Assembly (NCBI GenBank): GCA_021802825.1
Contig: JAJZRG010000007.1
Location: 43,214-107,213, forward strand
Length of the DNA stretch: 64,000 bases
Origin: Chloroflexota bacterium
Lineage (GTDB): Bacteria; Chloroflexota; Limnocylindria; Limnocylindrales; CSP1-4
Direction: 5' to 3'
The notes beneath the pieces were generated by a model. It worked only from the letters and a program-made list of their open reading frames with translations. It searched no databases and was not told the origin of the DNA. Shown here one piece after another: positions 18,030-27,190 of this stretch (within the stretch, counting starts at the first letter, position 1; every line of letters starts with the position of its first letter). The position numbers were made by a program, and so were the translations under genes.

Positions 18030-18950
18030 TCAGCCGGGCAGCCTCGCCTCCAGGCCATCGGGCGTCTCGCGGGCTTCGAGCAGCCCCTCCCGCGCGAGGG
18101 CGAGAACGGCCTCCCGGACGGCCGCAGGCTCGTGGGAGCCGATCGCGTCTGGGTATGCGCACCAGCTGGCGTCCTGGGCGGAGCGGGCGCGGTCGAGGAC
18201 CCGGCCGCGGAGCCAGCGTCTGGTCGAGGGGAACGGCGCTGAGCGAGGGCGCTGCTTGGGGAGGACCGACGGCTCCCCGCGCTCCCCCGCCGCGAAGCGG
18301 CACCACAGGACCGCCGGGCAGTCGCCGCACCGAGGGCTGCGCGGCGTGCAGATGGTCGCGCCCACGTCCATGAGCGCGTGGGTCCATGTCGCTGCCGCAT
18401 CCTCGGGCACCACGGCGTCCGCCAGCGACTGCATGCTCCCCAACGCGAACCCTGACATGATGCCGACACCGCCCGCGCCCGCGATCCGCCCGAGCACGCG
18501 TCGCACGTTCGTGTCCACCGCCCCGACCGGCCGCCCGAACGCGATCGCGGCCACGGCACGGGCTGTGTACGGGCCCACGCCTGGCAGCCGCTCGAGGGCC
18601 GGGATATCGCCGGGCACCTGACCGCCATGCTGGCTGACGATCGCCTGGGCGGCGCGGTGAAGCGCCAGCGCGCGCCGGTTGTAGCCCAGGCCCGCCCATG
18701 CCCGGAGCACGTCGCTCACGGGCGCCGCGGCCAGGTCGCCGACGGTCGGCCAGCGGGCGATCCAGGCGACCCACGCCTCGGCCGCGCGCTCTGCCTGCGT
18801 CTGTTGCGCCATCAGCTCGGACACCAGCACCGCATACGGATCGTCCGTGGCGCGGAAGGCAAGCGGCCGCCCGTGGGCAGCGAACCAGGCGAGGATCGCC
18901 TCGCGGAGGGCAGGCGGGACGAGAGCGTCGGGGTGCACGGGCACGGACAC
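18030..18950 (-). CDS. mutY: A/G-specific adenine DNA glycosylase, short form
   Basis: The product is 306 aa. It removes adenine mispaired with 8-oxoguanine. The catalytic Glu is E45 in LVSELMAQQTQ, the helix-hairpin-helix is LPGVGPYTARAV, and the catalytic Asp is D146 in AVDTNVRRVL. The Fe-S loop is C201-x6-C208-x2-C211-x5-C217. The C-terminal ~85 residues are too short for the NUDIX-like 8-oxoG recognition domain and instead resemble the short basic extension of actinobacterial-type MutY. Confidence 0.93.
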   Translation of the reverse strand: MSVPVHPDALVPPALREAILAWFAAHGRPLAFRATDDPYAVLVSELMAQQTQAERAAEAWVAWIARWPTVGDLAAAPVSDVLRAWAGLGYNRRALALHRAAQAIVSQHGGQVPGDIPALERLPGVGPYTARAVAAIAFGRPVGAVDTNVRRVLGRIAGAGGVGIMSGFALGSMQSLADAVVPEDAAATWTHALMDVGATICTPRSPRCGDCPAVLWCRFAAGERGEPSVLPKQRPRSAPFPSTRRWLRGRVLDRARSAQDASWCAYPDAIGSHEPAAVREAVLALAREGLLEARETPDGLEARLPG

Positions 18951-19140
18951 ACGCGTAGGGTACGGCGGAGCAGGGAGAGAGCCGGGAGACCGAAGTTGCG
19001 CGATGAGGTAGGCTTATCGCCTTCGTGCTCGATGGGCGCCCCGGTCTGCGTCCACGGTTTCCCGCCGTCCGACCCCGATTCACTTGTCGCCCTGACCGGG
19101 CCCCGCACCTTGCGGGAGGGCCCCAGGAGCGCAACACCTC

Positions 19141-20715
19141 ATGACGTTCGACAGCCTCGGGCTGGCCCCTGAATACCTGCGCGCCGTCGCCGACGAGGGC
19201 TACACAGAGCCCACGCCCGTGCAGCGGCAGGCCATCCCCCTCGTCCTCGCCGGCCGCGACCTGCTTGCCGGAGCCCAGACCGGCACCGGCAAGACCGCGG
19301 CCTTCGTGCTGCCGCTACTCCAGCGGCTCCACGCCAGCGACGCCCAAGCGGGCTTCGCCCCCTCGGCCCACGCCAAGCCCGTGCGCCCCCACGTCCGGGC
19401 CCTGGTCCTCGCCCCCACCCGCGAGCTCGCGCTCCAGGTCGAGGAGAGCTTCCGCACCTACGGCCGACACCGGCCCATGCGCTCGGTAGCGATCTACGGC
19501 GGCGTCGGCTTCGAGCCGCAGGCCCGCGCCCTGCGCGCCGGCACGCCGATCGTGGTGGCGACACCGGGCCGCCTGCTCGACCACGTCATGCAGCGGACGA
19601 TCGACCTCTCGCGGGTCGAGGTGCTCGTGCTCGACGAGGCCGACCGGATGCTGGACATGGGCTTCATCCGCGACATCCGCCGGGTCCTGGCCCTGCTCCC
19701 CGCCAAGCGCCAGAGCCTGCTCTTCTCGGCGACCTTCTCGGACGAGATCCGCGGGCTGGCCGAGGGCTTGCTGCTCAACCCCGCCACCGTGGACGTGGCC
19801 CCACGCAACACGGCCGCCGAGCTCGTGGAGCAGGTGGTCATCCCGGTGGACCGCGAGCGCAAGCGCGAGCTGCTCGCCCACCTTGTGACGTCGGGACGCA
19901 TCTCGCAGGCCCTGGTGTTCACCCGTACCAAGCACGGCGCGAACCGCCTGGCTGAGCAGCTGGGGCGCGACGGGATCCCCGCCGCCGCCATCCACGGCAA
20001 CAAGAGCCAGGGCCAGCGCATCCGGGCCCTCGACGACTTCAAGTCGGGGCGGGTGGGCATCCTGGTCGCGACCGACATCGCCGCCCGGGGCATCGACATC
20101 GAGGCACTGGAGCACGTCGTCAACTTCGAGCTGCCGATGGTCGCCTCGGACTACGTGCACCGGATCGGGCGCACCGGCCGCGCCGGCGTCGGCGGGCAGG
20201 CCGTCTCGCTCGTGTGCATCGACGAGAACCAGCTGCTCCGCGACATCCAGCGCCTGCTGGGCCGGCCGCTCCCGTCCCAGCTCGTCGCCGGGTACGAGCC
20301 GGACCGCTCGGTCCGCGCGGAGCCCCTCCGCGTCAGGTCGGGCGACCCCGGGCACCGCTCCGGCGATGGCCGGCACCGCTCCGTGTCCCGCCAGGGGCCG
20401 CGTCCAGCGCCCGTCGCGCACGGCAAGCCCCAAGGCGAGCGCGCGCCGCGGCCGATGGCCGGCCCGTCACGACCCGCCGCGGGGGCCTCGATCGGCCGCG
20501 GCGATGCCCGGTCCGGCGCCAGCCCGCGGAACCGCCCCGCTGGGCACTCCGGATCCCACCGCGCCGGGGCCTCGGCCCACGCCGACCGCCGCGGGCCGTC
20601 CATTGGCCAGCGCCCGGTCGTGCTCCCTGGCGAGCGGCTGCGCCGCGCGGCCGAACCAACTCATACTGGCAACCACCACACAGGCGCAGGCCCTGCCGCG
20701 GAGAGGAATCGATGA
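19141..20715 (+). CDS. DEAD-box ATP-dependent RNA helicase (RhlE-like)
   Basis: The product is 524 aa. It unwinds RNA using ATP, probably in ribosome assembly or RNA decay. The two RecA domains are complete: Q motif with Q28, Walker A AQTGTGKT at 45-52, PTREL, TPGRLLD, DEAD in [15 protein letters not shown], the [11 protein letters not shown] region, [10 protein letters not shown] and HRIGRTGR. The C-terminal ~140 residues are a basic Arg/Gly/Pro/His tail, as in cold-adapted RhlE proteins. The stop overlaps the next ATG, giving a three-gene coupled unit. The 190-bp gap upstream (18951-19140) may hold its promoter and leader, but I see no clear elements. Confidence 0.93.
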   Translation: MTFDSLGLAPEYLRAVADEGYTEPTPVQRQAIPLVLAGRDLLAGAQTGTGKTAAFVLPLLQRLHASDAQAGFAPSAHAKPVRPHVRALVLAPTRELALQVEESFRTYGRHRPMRSVAIYGGVGFEPQARALRAGTPIVVATPGRLLDHVMQRTIDLSRVEVLVLDEADRMLDMGFIRDIRRVLALLPAKRQSLLFSATFSDEIRGLAEGLLLNPATVDVAPRNTAAELVEQVVIPVDRERKRELLAHLVTSGRISQALVFTRTKHGANRLAEQLGRDGIPAAAIHGNKSQGQRIRALDDFKSGRVGILVATDIAARGIDIEALEHVVNFELPMVASDYVHRIGRTGRAGVGGQAVSLVCIDENQLLRDIQRLLGRPLPSQLVAGYEPDRSVRAEPLRVRSGDPGHRSGDGRHRSVSRQGPRPAPVAHGKPQGERAPRPMAGPSRPAAGASIGRGDARSGASPRNRPAGHSGSHRAGASAHADRRGPSIGQRPVVLPGERLRRAAEPTHTGNHHTGAGPAAERNR

Positions 20716-20975
20716 CCAAGCATTCGCCCTACGAGCGCGCTCGCCGCGCTGCCGAAACCGAGCGCACCAAGCAGATCGAGGCCGCGTGGTACGCGAGCAT
20801 CCCGGCCGAGACCCTGAGCGCCTTCACGCGCGAAGTGGCCGCAGCGCGTGCCCGTGGCCCCCTGGCGCCCCCGCCGAACCAGGCGCCCGGCACCCTGCCG
20901 AACCCGCCCCGCCCGGGCCACGAGCCCAAGGCGCCCAAGGTTGACCGGAACGCCACTCGCGGGCGGCGCTCATGA
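20712..20975 (+). CDS. small basic protein coupled to the DEAD-box helicase
   Basis: The product is 87 aa. The ATG at 20712 overlaps the helicase stop (ATGA) and is preceded by GAGAGGAA. Residues 1-50 look helical and charged ([20 protein letters not shown]), and the rest is Pro/Arg-rich. No family recognised. The tight coupling suggests a helicase accessory or RNA-binding partner, which is inference. Confidence 0.6.
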   Translation: MTKHSPYERARRAAETERTKQIEAAWYASIPAETLSAFTREVAAARARGPLAPPPNQAPGTLPNPPRPGHEPKAPKVDRNATRGRRS

Positions 20976-21310
20976 CGCGCAAGCGCCGCGTCACCTACCC
21001 GCCCCCCCGCAGCTCCAAGGGCCCCGCTCCGGCCTACGTGCCCCAGGTGACCCCGCCCACGGTGGCGGTCATCAACCGGCAGGCGAGCCAGGGCAAGGCG
21101 GGCATCGAGGTCGGCATGCGCGTGACCATCCTGGGCACGGGCCTGTTCGCGGGCGAGACCGCGACGGTCGAGTCGATCGTGGGCGGGGTCATCCCCGCGG
21201 CGGCAGTTCGGACCGAGGCCGGGCGGACGCGGCGGGTGCGCACGATCGACCTGGCGCCGGTGGCGCGACGCGCGCCGCAGCGCCCCGAGGGTGAGCCCGT
21301 CGGCGAGTAG
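20972..21310 (+). CDS. small protein with KOW/SH3-like beta domain, coupled to helicase unit
   Basis: The product is 112 aa. It starts at an ATG that overlaps the previous stop (ATGA). Residues about 45-98 (VGMRVTILGTGLFAGETATV, then GRTRRVRTIDLAPV) have the alternating pattern of a small SH3-like barrel, similar in style to KOW motifs that bind RNA or ribosomal proteins. It ends 44 bp before the convergent methyltransferase gene. The family assignment is tentative. Confidence 0.6.
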   Translation: MTRKRRVTYPPPRSSKGPAPAYVPQVTPPTVAVINRQASQGKAGIEVGMRVTILGTGLFAGETATVESIVGGVIPAAAVRTEAGRTRRVRTIDLAPVARRAPQRPEGEPVGE

Positions 21311-21353
21311 CCCGGGTTCGCCCCGGCAGGCGCCTGGCCAGGCTGCCCGGCCG

Positions 21354-21974
21354 TCAGCGGCTGGGCCGCCTGGCCAGGAGCACGGCGTCGGTGGACACGC
21401 GCCCGTCGCCGAGGTCGTGGTCAACCTGCCTCGCCTCGTTCACGACGAGCGCTGCGAGGTCCGCGACCACCTCGTCCGTGGCGTAGAGCAGCGCAGGGTC
21501 TTCGGGTCCCGGCACGCCGCGGCCGAGGTTCGATCGGTCGTGCCCAACGATGAGCAGCCGCCCGCCCGGCGCCACGGCGTCGGCCGCGGCCGCGAGCACG
21601 ACCCGCCGCTCCTCCGGGGGCAGGTGGAGGAACATCAGCACGACGAGGTCGGCTGAGCGGGGCTCGGCCCGCCACTCGAGCAGGTCCGCCTGGACCCACT
21701 CGACGCTGACGCCCGCCCGATCCGCAGCGGCCCTCGCCCGCTCGAGCGCGACGCCGGAGAAGTCCACCGCCGTGACGCGCCACCCGCGCGAGGCCAGCCA
21801 GATGGCGTTGCGGCCGTCGCCCGCGGCCAGGTCCAGCGCTCGGCCCGGGGCGAGCGGCGTCGCGAGGGCCACCAGGGTCGGATCCGCCTCCCTGGACTCG
21901 ATGGTCTCGTGTGCCGCGTGGCGCTCGTCCCAGAGCTCGCGGCGCGACTTGGGCTCCTCGTCGGTCATGCCCAT
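21354..21974 (-). CDS. class I SAM-dependent methyltransferase
   Basis: The product is 206 aa; it may start at the second ATG (21968). A seven-strand methyltransferase fold is indicated by motif I ALDLAAGDGRNAIWLA, motif II VTAVDFS, motif III WVQADLLEW and motif IV LVVLMFLHLP. It is similar in style to TehB/methyltransferase-25-type small-molecule methylases. The substrate is unknown. It is convergent with the helicase unit. Confidence 0.8.
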   Translation of the reverse strand: MGMTDEEPKSRRELWDERHAAHETIESREADPTLVALATPLAPGRALDLAAGDGRNAIWLASRGWRVTAVDFSGVALERARAAADRAGVSVEWVQADLLEWRAEPRSADLVVLMFLHLPPEERRVVLAAAADAVAPGGRLLIVGHDRSNLGRGVPGPEDPALLYATDEVVADLAALVVNEARQVDHDLGDGRVSTDAVLLARRPSR

Positions 21975-22188
21975 ACGCTACGCCTGTCGACGTCGCGTGG
22001 CACCGTCGTGTTGAGTCGCTGTGTTGAGTCGCCACCGGCTCAAATCCGTCATCGGCGAGCGTGATCGCCGGCGCAGCCCGCTAGCCAGTGCCTCGAGCCG
22101 CGCTCAGGGCACCTCGATGCGAGTCTGAGCTGACTCAGGGCCCAGGCCCCGTGGCGGGGCCACTGGGCAGACGTGACAGACGCCAAGG

Positions 22189-22872
22189 TCAGGCGAGGAC
22201 CTCGACAGCGCCGGCCGCGTCCACCCGGCGCCCCGTGTGGAACGGCGTCTCCTCGCGGACATGGCGGCGGGCCTGGGTTGCCCGTAGGCCGCGCATCAGG
22301 TCCACGAGCTCGAGCAGGTCGTCCGACTCCAGCGCCAGGATCCACTCCCAATCGTTGAGCGCGAACGCGGCGACCGTGTTCGGCTGGACGCCACGGAACT
22401 CCCTGCCAGCCATGCCGTGCTCGCGGAGCATCTCGCGGCGGTCGTCCTCGGGCAGCAGGTACCACTCGTGAGAGCGCACGAACGGATAGACACACAGCCA
22501 CGCCTTGGGCTGCGTGTCGCGCATGAACGAGGGGATGTGGTCCGGTGTGAACTCGGCGGCCCGATGGGTGCCCATGGCGGACCAGGCGAGGCGGGTCGAG
22601 GCGCCGGCCGCGGTGCGGCGGAAGGCGCGGAGCGCTGCCTGCAGCGACTCCGCAGACGGGCCGTGGATCCACAGCATCAGGTCGGCGTCGGGGCGCATGC
22701 CGGACACGTCGTACCAGCCCCGGAGCACCACGTCGACTGCGGCGAGCGATGCGGCCCACGCGTCGAGCCCGGTGACGGCGTCCCCGCCCGGCTCGTCGCC
22801 GGTTCTCGCGAAGACGGCCCACAGCGTGTAGCGGGTGGGAGCGCTTGGATCGGTGGGCTGCGAGGCGGTCAC
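22189..22872 (-). CDS. hemQ: coprohaem decarboxylase, actinobacterial type
   Basis: The product is 227 aa from the GTG at 22872, which has GGAGGAAC three bases upstream. It is a chlorite-dismutase-fold enzyme (also called ChdC) that oxidatively decarboxylates the two propionates of coprohaem III to make haem b. H112, Y129 and H152 fall at the spacing (17 and 23) of the distal histidine, catalytic tyrosine and proximal histidine of actinobacterial ChdC. Other family features are CVYPFVRSHEWYLLP and GVQPNTVAAFALNDWEWI. The gene is unlinked to the hem operon at 31-41 kb but completes it as a coproporphyrin-dependent pathway. Confidence 0.92.
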   Translation of the reverse strand: MTASQPTDPSAPTRYTLWAVFARTGDEPGGDAVTGLDAWAASLAAVDVVLRGWYDVSGMRPDADLMLWIHGPSAESLQAALRAFRRTAAGASTRLAWSAMGTHRAAEFTPDHIPSFMRDTQPKAWLCVYPFVRSHEWYLLPEDDRREMLREHGMAGREFRGVQPNTVAAFALNDWEWILALESDDLLELVDLMRGLRATQARRHVREETPFHTGRRVDAAGAVEVLA

Positions 22873-23007
22873 GGGGTTCCTCCGGGGATGGACGGGACGC
22901 GAGGTCCGGAGCGGTCCGCCCAACATAGCCCGAGTGCGCGAACGGTGCCGAACAGCGGGATCCGCCGCCCGGATCGCCGCGGTCGTGAAGCCCGACGCCT
23001 GGCCCCG

Positions 23008-25347
23008 TCAGGGGTGCGACGGCGTCGGCACGCTCGGCGTCGGGGCCGGAGACCGGGAATGGGACGGCGAAGGCGGGCTGGTTGGCTTGGCGCTCGGCAG
23101 CGCCACCGGAGCCGTGGGTCGCGGGGTCGCGGTCGGCGCCGGCGGCGGGCTTGGCGAGGCGGCAGGCGGGAGGGACGGCGTGGGCTGCGACGAGGCGCCC
23201 ACCGTTGCGGTCGGCCTCGGCCCGCCCGAGCTGCCGGGACCCCCGGTTCCTCCCACACCCGGCGAGCCGGCGGATGAGGCGACGGGAGAGGGCGCCGCCG
23301 ACACGGACGGTGCGGCCGATGGGCCACCTGAGGGCCGAGCCGACGGCACCACGCTTGGTGGGGGCGTAGCCGAGGGCGGCGCGAGGGTCGGCAGCGGGTG
23401 CGCCACCGGTCCCACCGCCACGGCCGAGAACGGCAGTTCCGCGACGGGCAGCCGCGACGACTCGAGGGCCACGCCGACGGCCACCGCGGCGAACAGCGCG
23501 GCGCTCAGCATCGCGGCCCGCGCAGGTCGCGAGCGCGCAACCCGGACGACGCGCGGCGCGAGCTCGAGGCGGGCCTTCTCAGCCAGCCCCCTCCCGACCG
23601 GGGCGCGTTCCGGATCGGCCAGGGCAAACGACACTGCCGATCCGTAGATCACCGCCGACCAGCCCAGCAGGCAGGCGAGGACGACGCCAGAGAGGGAGAA
23701 CGCCGAGGTCAGCAGCACGAGCACGGCCAGCAGTACCGCAACCCCGCCCAGGACAGCCTCGACCCAGACCAGCCGCACCTCGCGGATCCGTGCGGCGCCG
23801 CGGAACTTGGGGGTCCGCAAGAACGCGGCCCTCTCCTGGACGAGCGCTTTCGCGCAGGCGAGCGCGATGACCCACGAGAGCGACATGTTGACCCGGAGCG
23901 CGGCGAGGGCGAGCGGAGGTGCCGCCCGCATCGTCGTGCCCAGGCCCCATAGGTAGCGCGTCAGGTTGAGCCCGATGAACGCCAGCGGGAGCACGATGCC
24001 CGTCGAGGTGAGCCGCTGCACGACGAATGGGCGCCCGGCGATCTCGCCCAGTGCAGCGGCCGCCACGAACAGCCCGAACCCGAAGGTCAGTGCGTCGTTG
24101 AACCACCACAGGCCGCCGAGGATGTGGTCGTACCGCTGGCCGAGGCTGAGGTGGGATCGCGGCGAGAGCAGCGTCCTGGCGTGCCGCCGCAGGATTTGGA
24201 TGCCGCCGAACGCCCAGCGGTAGCGCTGCTTGCGCAGGCCCTCGTAGGTGAGCGGCATGATCCCGCGCCCGTATGCGGTAGGCAGGTACACCGGCCGGTA
24301 GCCCCGCTCGAGGATTCGGATGCTGATCTCGGCGTCCTCGGTGATGATGGTCTCGTCCCAGCCCCCCACCTCCTCGAGCGCTGAGCGGCGGATGAGACCC
24401 ATCGTGCCGGCGAAGATGATCGCGTCGCGACGGGCGCGGCTGACCATCCCCACCTTGAAGAAGTAGCCGAAGCCGACGTAGCAGGCGCGGTAGAACGCGG
24501 AGGCCTCCCAGGCGCGGTAGTCCTGCGGCGTCTGGACGAAGGCCACTTCCGGATCCGCGAAGTGGGGCACCGCGTCGCGTAGCCAAGCCGGCTCGACCAC
24601 GTAGTCGGCATCGACCACGCCCACGATCTCGACCCCGTCGGGCAGGTGGCCGAGCCCCCAGTTGAGTGCCCCCCCTTTGTAGCCGGGCCACTCCGGGAGG
24701 TGGACGAACTCGACCTGATGGCCCAGTCCTCGGAGGCGGGCGCACTCGGCCTCGACTGGCTGCCAGAGAGCGGGGTCCGTGGTGTTGTTGTCGATGACCT
24801 GGACGCACAGCGCCGGGTAGTCGATCGCGACGAGCGAGGCGAGCGTCTCGAGCACGAGGTCGGGCGGCTCATTGTAGGTGGGCACCTGGAGGCAGACGAG
24901 CGGCGGCGGCGCGGGCATGGCCGGGGCCAAGGGGTCGACCGGCGGTGCACAGAGCGCGTCCACCATCTCGAAGGCGCTTGCCAGCAGCAGGGCCATTGCG
25001 CCCGCCTGGAGCAGCAGCAGTGCGGCGCCCAGCAGGAGCGCCAGCGTATCGCCGCCCAGGAGGACGGTCGCGCGGACCAGATAGGCGGCGTAGAGCGCGA
25101 AGCACACCACGATCGCGGAGAGGAGCCACGCTCCCGGCACATACCAGCGACGAGGCATCAGCAGCGCGACGCCTGCCGTGGCGACGAGGACCAGGAGCGA
25201 CGGCGCAGGCAGGAGTGGCGCGAGGAGCACGACCGCGAACCCGGCGAGGCGCGCGCCATAGCGGGTCGGTCGGCGACCGGCCAGGATGACGGCGGCAGTC
25301 AGGAGGACGGTCGCGGCGAGCGAGGTGAGCAGGGCGTCGGTCAGCAC
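23008..25347 (-). CDS. membrane glycosyltransferase family 2 (cellulose-synthase-like) with Pro/Ser/Thr tail
   Basis: The product is 779 aa. Several N-terminal membrane helices (to about 135) are followed by a cytoplasmic GT-A domain with VPTYNEPPD, DADYV (DxD), ITEDAE (acceptor TED) and QRYRW (the QxxRW processive motif), then more helices to about 640. These features mark a processive beta-glycan synthase. The last ~130 residues are a Pro/Ser/Ala-rich extracellular-looking tail after a final helix (ARAAMLSAALFAAVAVGVAL). No PilZ domain or partner synthase subunit is nearby. The polymer is unknown. Confidence 0.88.
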   Translation of the reverse strand: MLTDALLTSLAATVLLTAAVILAGRRPTRYGARLAGFAVVLLAPLLPAPSLLVLVATAGVALLMPRRWYVPGAWLLSAIVVCFALYAAYLVRATVLLGGDTLALLLGAALLLLQAGAMALLLASAFEMVDALCAPPVDPLAPAMPAPPPLVCLQVPTYNEPPDLVLETLASLVAIDYPALCVQVIDNNTTDPALWQPVEAECARLRGLGHQVEFVHLPEWPGYKGGALNWGLGHLPDGVEIVGVVDADYVVEPAWLRDAVPHFADPEVAFVQTPQDYRAWEASAFYRACYVGFGYFFKVGMVSRARRDAIIFAGTMGLIRRSALEEVGGWDETIITEDAEISIRILERGYRPVYLPTAYGRGIMPLTYEGLRKQRYRWAFGGIQILRRHARTLLSPRSHLSLGQRYDHILGGLWWFNDALTFGFGLFVAAAALGEIAGRPFVVQRLTSTGIVLPLAFIGLNLTRYLWGLGTTMRAAPPLALAALRVNMSLSWVIALACAKALVQERAAFLRTPKFRGAARIREVRLVWVEAVLGGVAVLLAVLVLLTSAFSLSGVVLACLLGWSAVIYGSAVSFALADPERAPVGRGLAEKARLELAPRVVRVARSRPARAAMLSAALFAAVAVGVALESSRLPVAELPFSAVAVGPVAHPLPTLAPPSATPPPSVVPSARPSGGPSAAPSVSAAPSPVASSAGSPGVGGTGGPGSSGGPRPTATVGASSQPTPSLPPAASPSPPPAPTATPRPTAPVALPSAKPTSPPSPSHSRSPAPTPSVPTPSHP

Positions 25348-25472
25348 GTCTCCCCAGACTCGTCCGATCGGCTGTCCCCGGCAACGAGAACTCTACCAAG
25401 TCACCGGCCGAAGGCGGCCGACTTGTGATGGTCTCCACCCCAGCCGTGCTGGCCGGATCCATCCCCCCGCGC

Positions 25473-26669
25473 CTACGGCGCCTGGCCGCCGGGAAGGGCG
25501 ATCATCCATGCCACGAACGCGATCTGCGCCAACGCGAAGCAGCCGGCGATAGCCCAGGTGCCACGTCTGCCGAAAAGGAGCGCCAGGCCTGCGAAGGCAG
25601 GGAAGGCGGCGAGCGCATAGCGGGGCATCGAGGGCACCAGCCCGCCGGGCAGGAATGCGAGTGCGATCGCAGCGATGGAGAAGACAGCCAGCTCCCTGTC
25701 GACCCGCAGCAGCGCCAACGCCCCGAGCCCCACGATCACGAAGAAGGCAATCCACCCGACTCGCTGGATCGTCGGACGGCGGACCGCCTCGACCAACCGC
25801 TCGAGCCCGGTGCCGCCGTGCACCCAAGCGGGCGAACCGCTCAGGAAGCCGGTGAACCTGTGGGTCAGGTACGCGATGAACATCCACCAGATGCCGAAGA
25901 CCAGGCTGGTGGCGAGCATGACCAGGAACGCGGTCCGACGCCCCGGCCTCGGGCCGAACACGAACTGGACTAGCGCGGACGCTGCAACGGCGGCACCAGC
26001 GATCCGGGTCAGCATCGCGAGGCCGGCGAACAGCCCCCGCCGGGCGGAGGTGTTCGAGGCGAGGAAGTACGCTGCGGTCGCGAGCAGGAACAGCGGCTCC
26101 GAGTAGGCCATCGAGAACACATACGCCGATGGTGCGAACGACAGCAGCAGCAGGCCGCCCGTTGCGACGGTCCCGCCCAGCCGGAGGTCTAGCACGCGCC
26201 ACGTCAGGATCGCCGCCGCGACGAAGAGCAGGTTCGCAAGGACGGTTCCCACGAGTGCTGGATGCAACCCGGTCAGCGACCCGAGCTTGATGAGGGCGGG
26301 CCACGCCGGGAAGAACGCGAAGTCGTGGGCCCCCCGGACGGCGTGTCCGTGGTAGCCGTTCTTGACCACGCCGAAGTACCAGATCGCGTCCCAGATCGCG
26401 AACGGGAGGCCGCGCGCTGTGTGGACCGCCGGGATCAGGGCCATCATCCAGAAGGCCGACCACACCCGGGACGCGACCGCGATGACCGCCGGCGTGCCGA
26501 CCCAGGCGAGGGCCCGGAGCCGCTCGAGAACGCCCGCGGCCGCCCTGCCCTGTAGTTCGACCGGTCGGTAGATGTACGGTGGCGCGCCAGCCTGCGCTGC
26601 CTGCGGGTCGAGTCGATCGAGGACGGTCCGGAGCGGCGTTCGACCGGGCCGACGGGTGGCATCTGACAT
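25473..26669 (-). CDS. GT-C membrane glycosyltransferase, PIG-V/mannosyltransferase-like
   Basis: The product is 398 aa from the ATG at 26669, preceded by GGAAGGGA. About ten membrane helices are predicted by eye. An acidic motif early in the first luminal loop (IWDAIWYFGVVKNGYHG) and FAFFPAWPALIKLG match the WD..WY and FFPLYP motifs of PIG-V-like GT-C enzymes that use polyprenyl-phosphate sugars. With the neighbouring GT2 it suggests envelope glycan synthesis. The exact donor and acceptor are unknown. Confidence 0.78.
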   Translation of the reverse strand: MSDATRRPGRTPLRTVLDRLDPQAAQAGAPPYIYRPVELQGRAAAGVLERLRALAWVGTPAVIAVASRVWSAFWMMALIPAVHTARGLPFAIWDAIWYFGVVKNGYHGHAVRGAHDFAFFPAWPALIKLGSLTGLHPALVGTVLANLLFVAAAILTWRVLDLRLGGTVATGGLLLLSFAPSAYVFSMAYSEPLFLLATAAYFLASNTSARRGLFAGLAMLTRIAGAAVAASALVQFVFGPRPGRRTAFLVMLATSLVFGIWWMFIAYLTHRFTGFLSGSPAWVHGGTGLERLVEAVRRPTIQRVGWIAFFVIVGLGALALLRVDRELAVFSIAAIALAFLPGGLVPSMPRYALAAFPAFAGLALLFGRRGTWAIAGCFALAQIAFVAWMIALPGGQAP

Positions 26670-27190
26670 GCGCGAAGGTCCCTTCCTTGGGCACACAGGG
26701 TTGTATCGCCCAGCGTGCTGCATCCGCGTCGCCCGGAACCGCGGCAAGGACGCAGGCGCATTGCGCCCCCGCCCAGCCTCCGGTGCGGCCGCCGCGCCGT
26801 TGCCGCTGCCGAGCCGCCCCTGCGGCCGCCGGGGCGCAGTCGCGCCGCCGCCCCGAAGCTGCCCCCGGCGCCCGACCTCCACGTAGCGCTGCCGCCGGAC
26901 CACGGCCCGCTCGCCTGCCGAGCGATCCGACGCACGGCGGGTTCGTGCGACTCGCTGGGCGAGTGGCCCGGCACGCGGTGCGTCTGGCTGGCGCGCCCAC
27001 CGGGTGGCGCGGCGCGCGAACGCGTGCAGTCACTCGGCCGCCGAGCGGCATTCCGAAGCCGAGCCGCCGCAAGTCGCCGCCGCCTGCCCGACCCCACGCC
27101 GCCACGGAGGGCCACAGGACGCGCCCTCAGGAACGGTGTGGAGCGCAAGCGGGGTGGCCAGTACGATCTGGGACTAGGAGGTGATCGGCC
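26670..27190. other. intergenic region, no gene supported
   Basis: 521 bp lie between two divergently transcribed genes. All six frames are partly open owing to composition, but none looks like a protein. An AGGAGGTGATC ribosome site sits at its right end for the LLM gene. Promoters for both neighbours should lie here; I cannot identify convincing -10/-35 boxes. Confidence 0.6.

Noticed and set aside
21334..21377. Hairpin between the helicase unit and the methyltransferase as a bidirectional terminator
   Set aside because: GGCCAGGC/GCCTGGCC can pair, but the loop is long, there is no T run, and it overlaps the methyltransferase coding end.
26715..27190. Coding region upstream of the LLM gene
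   Set aside because: The frame that is open enters the LLM gene in the wrong phase. Sequence is Arg/Pro/Ala-rich, and the LLM start at 27191 has a near-perfect ribosome site.
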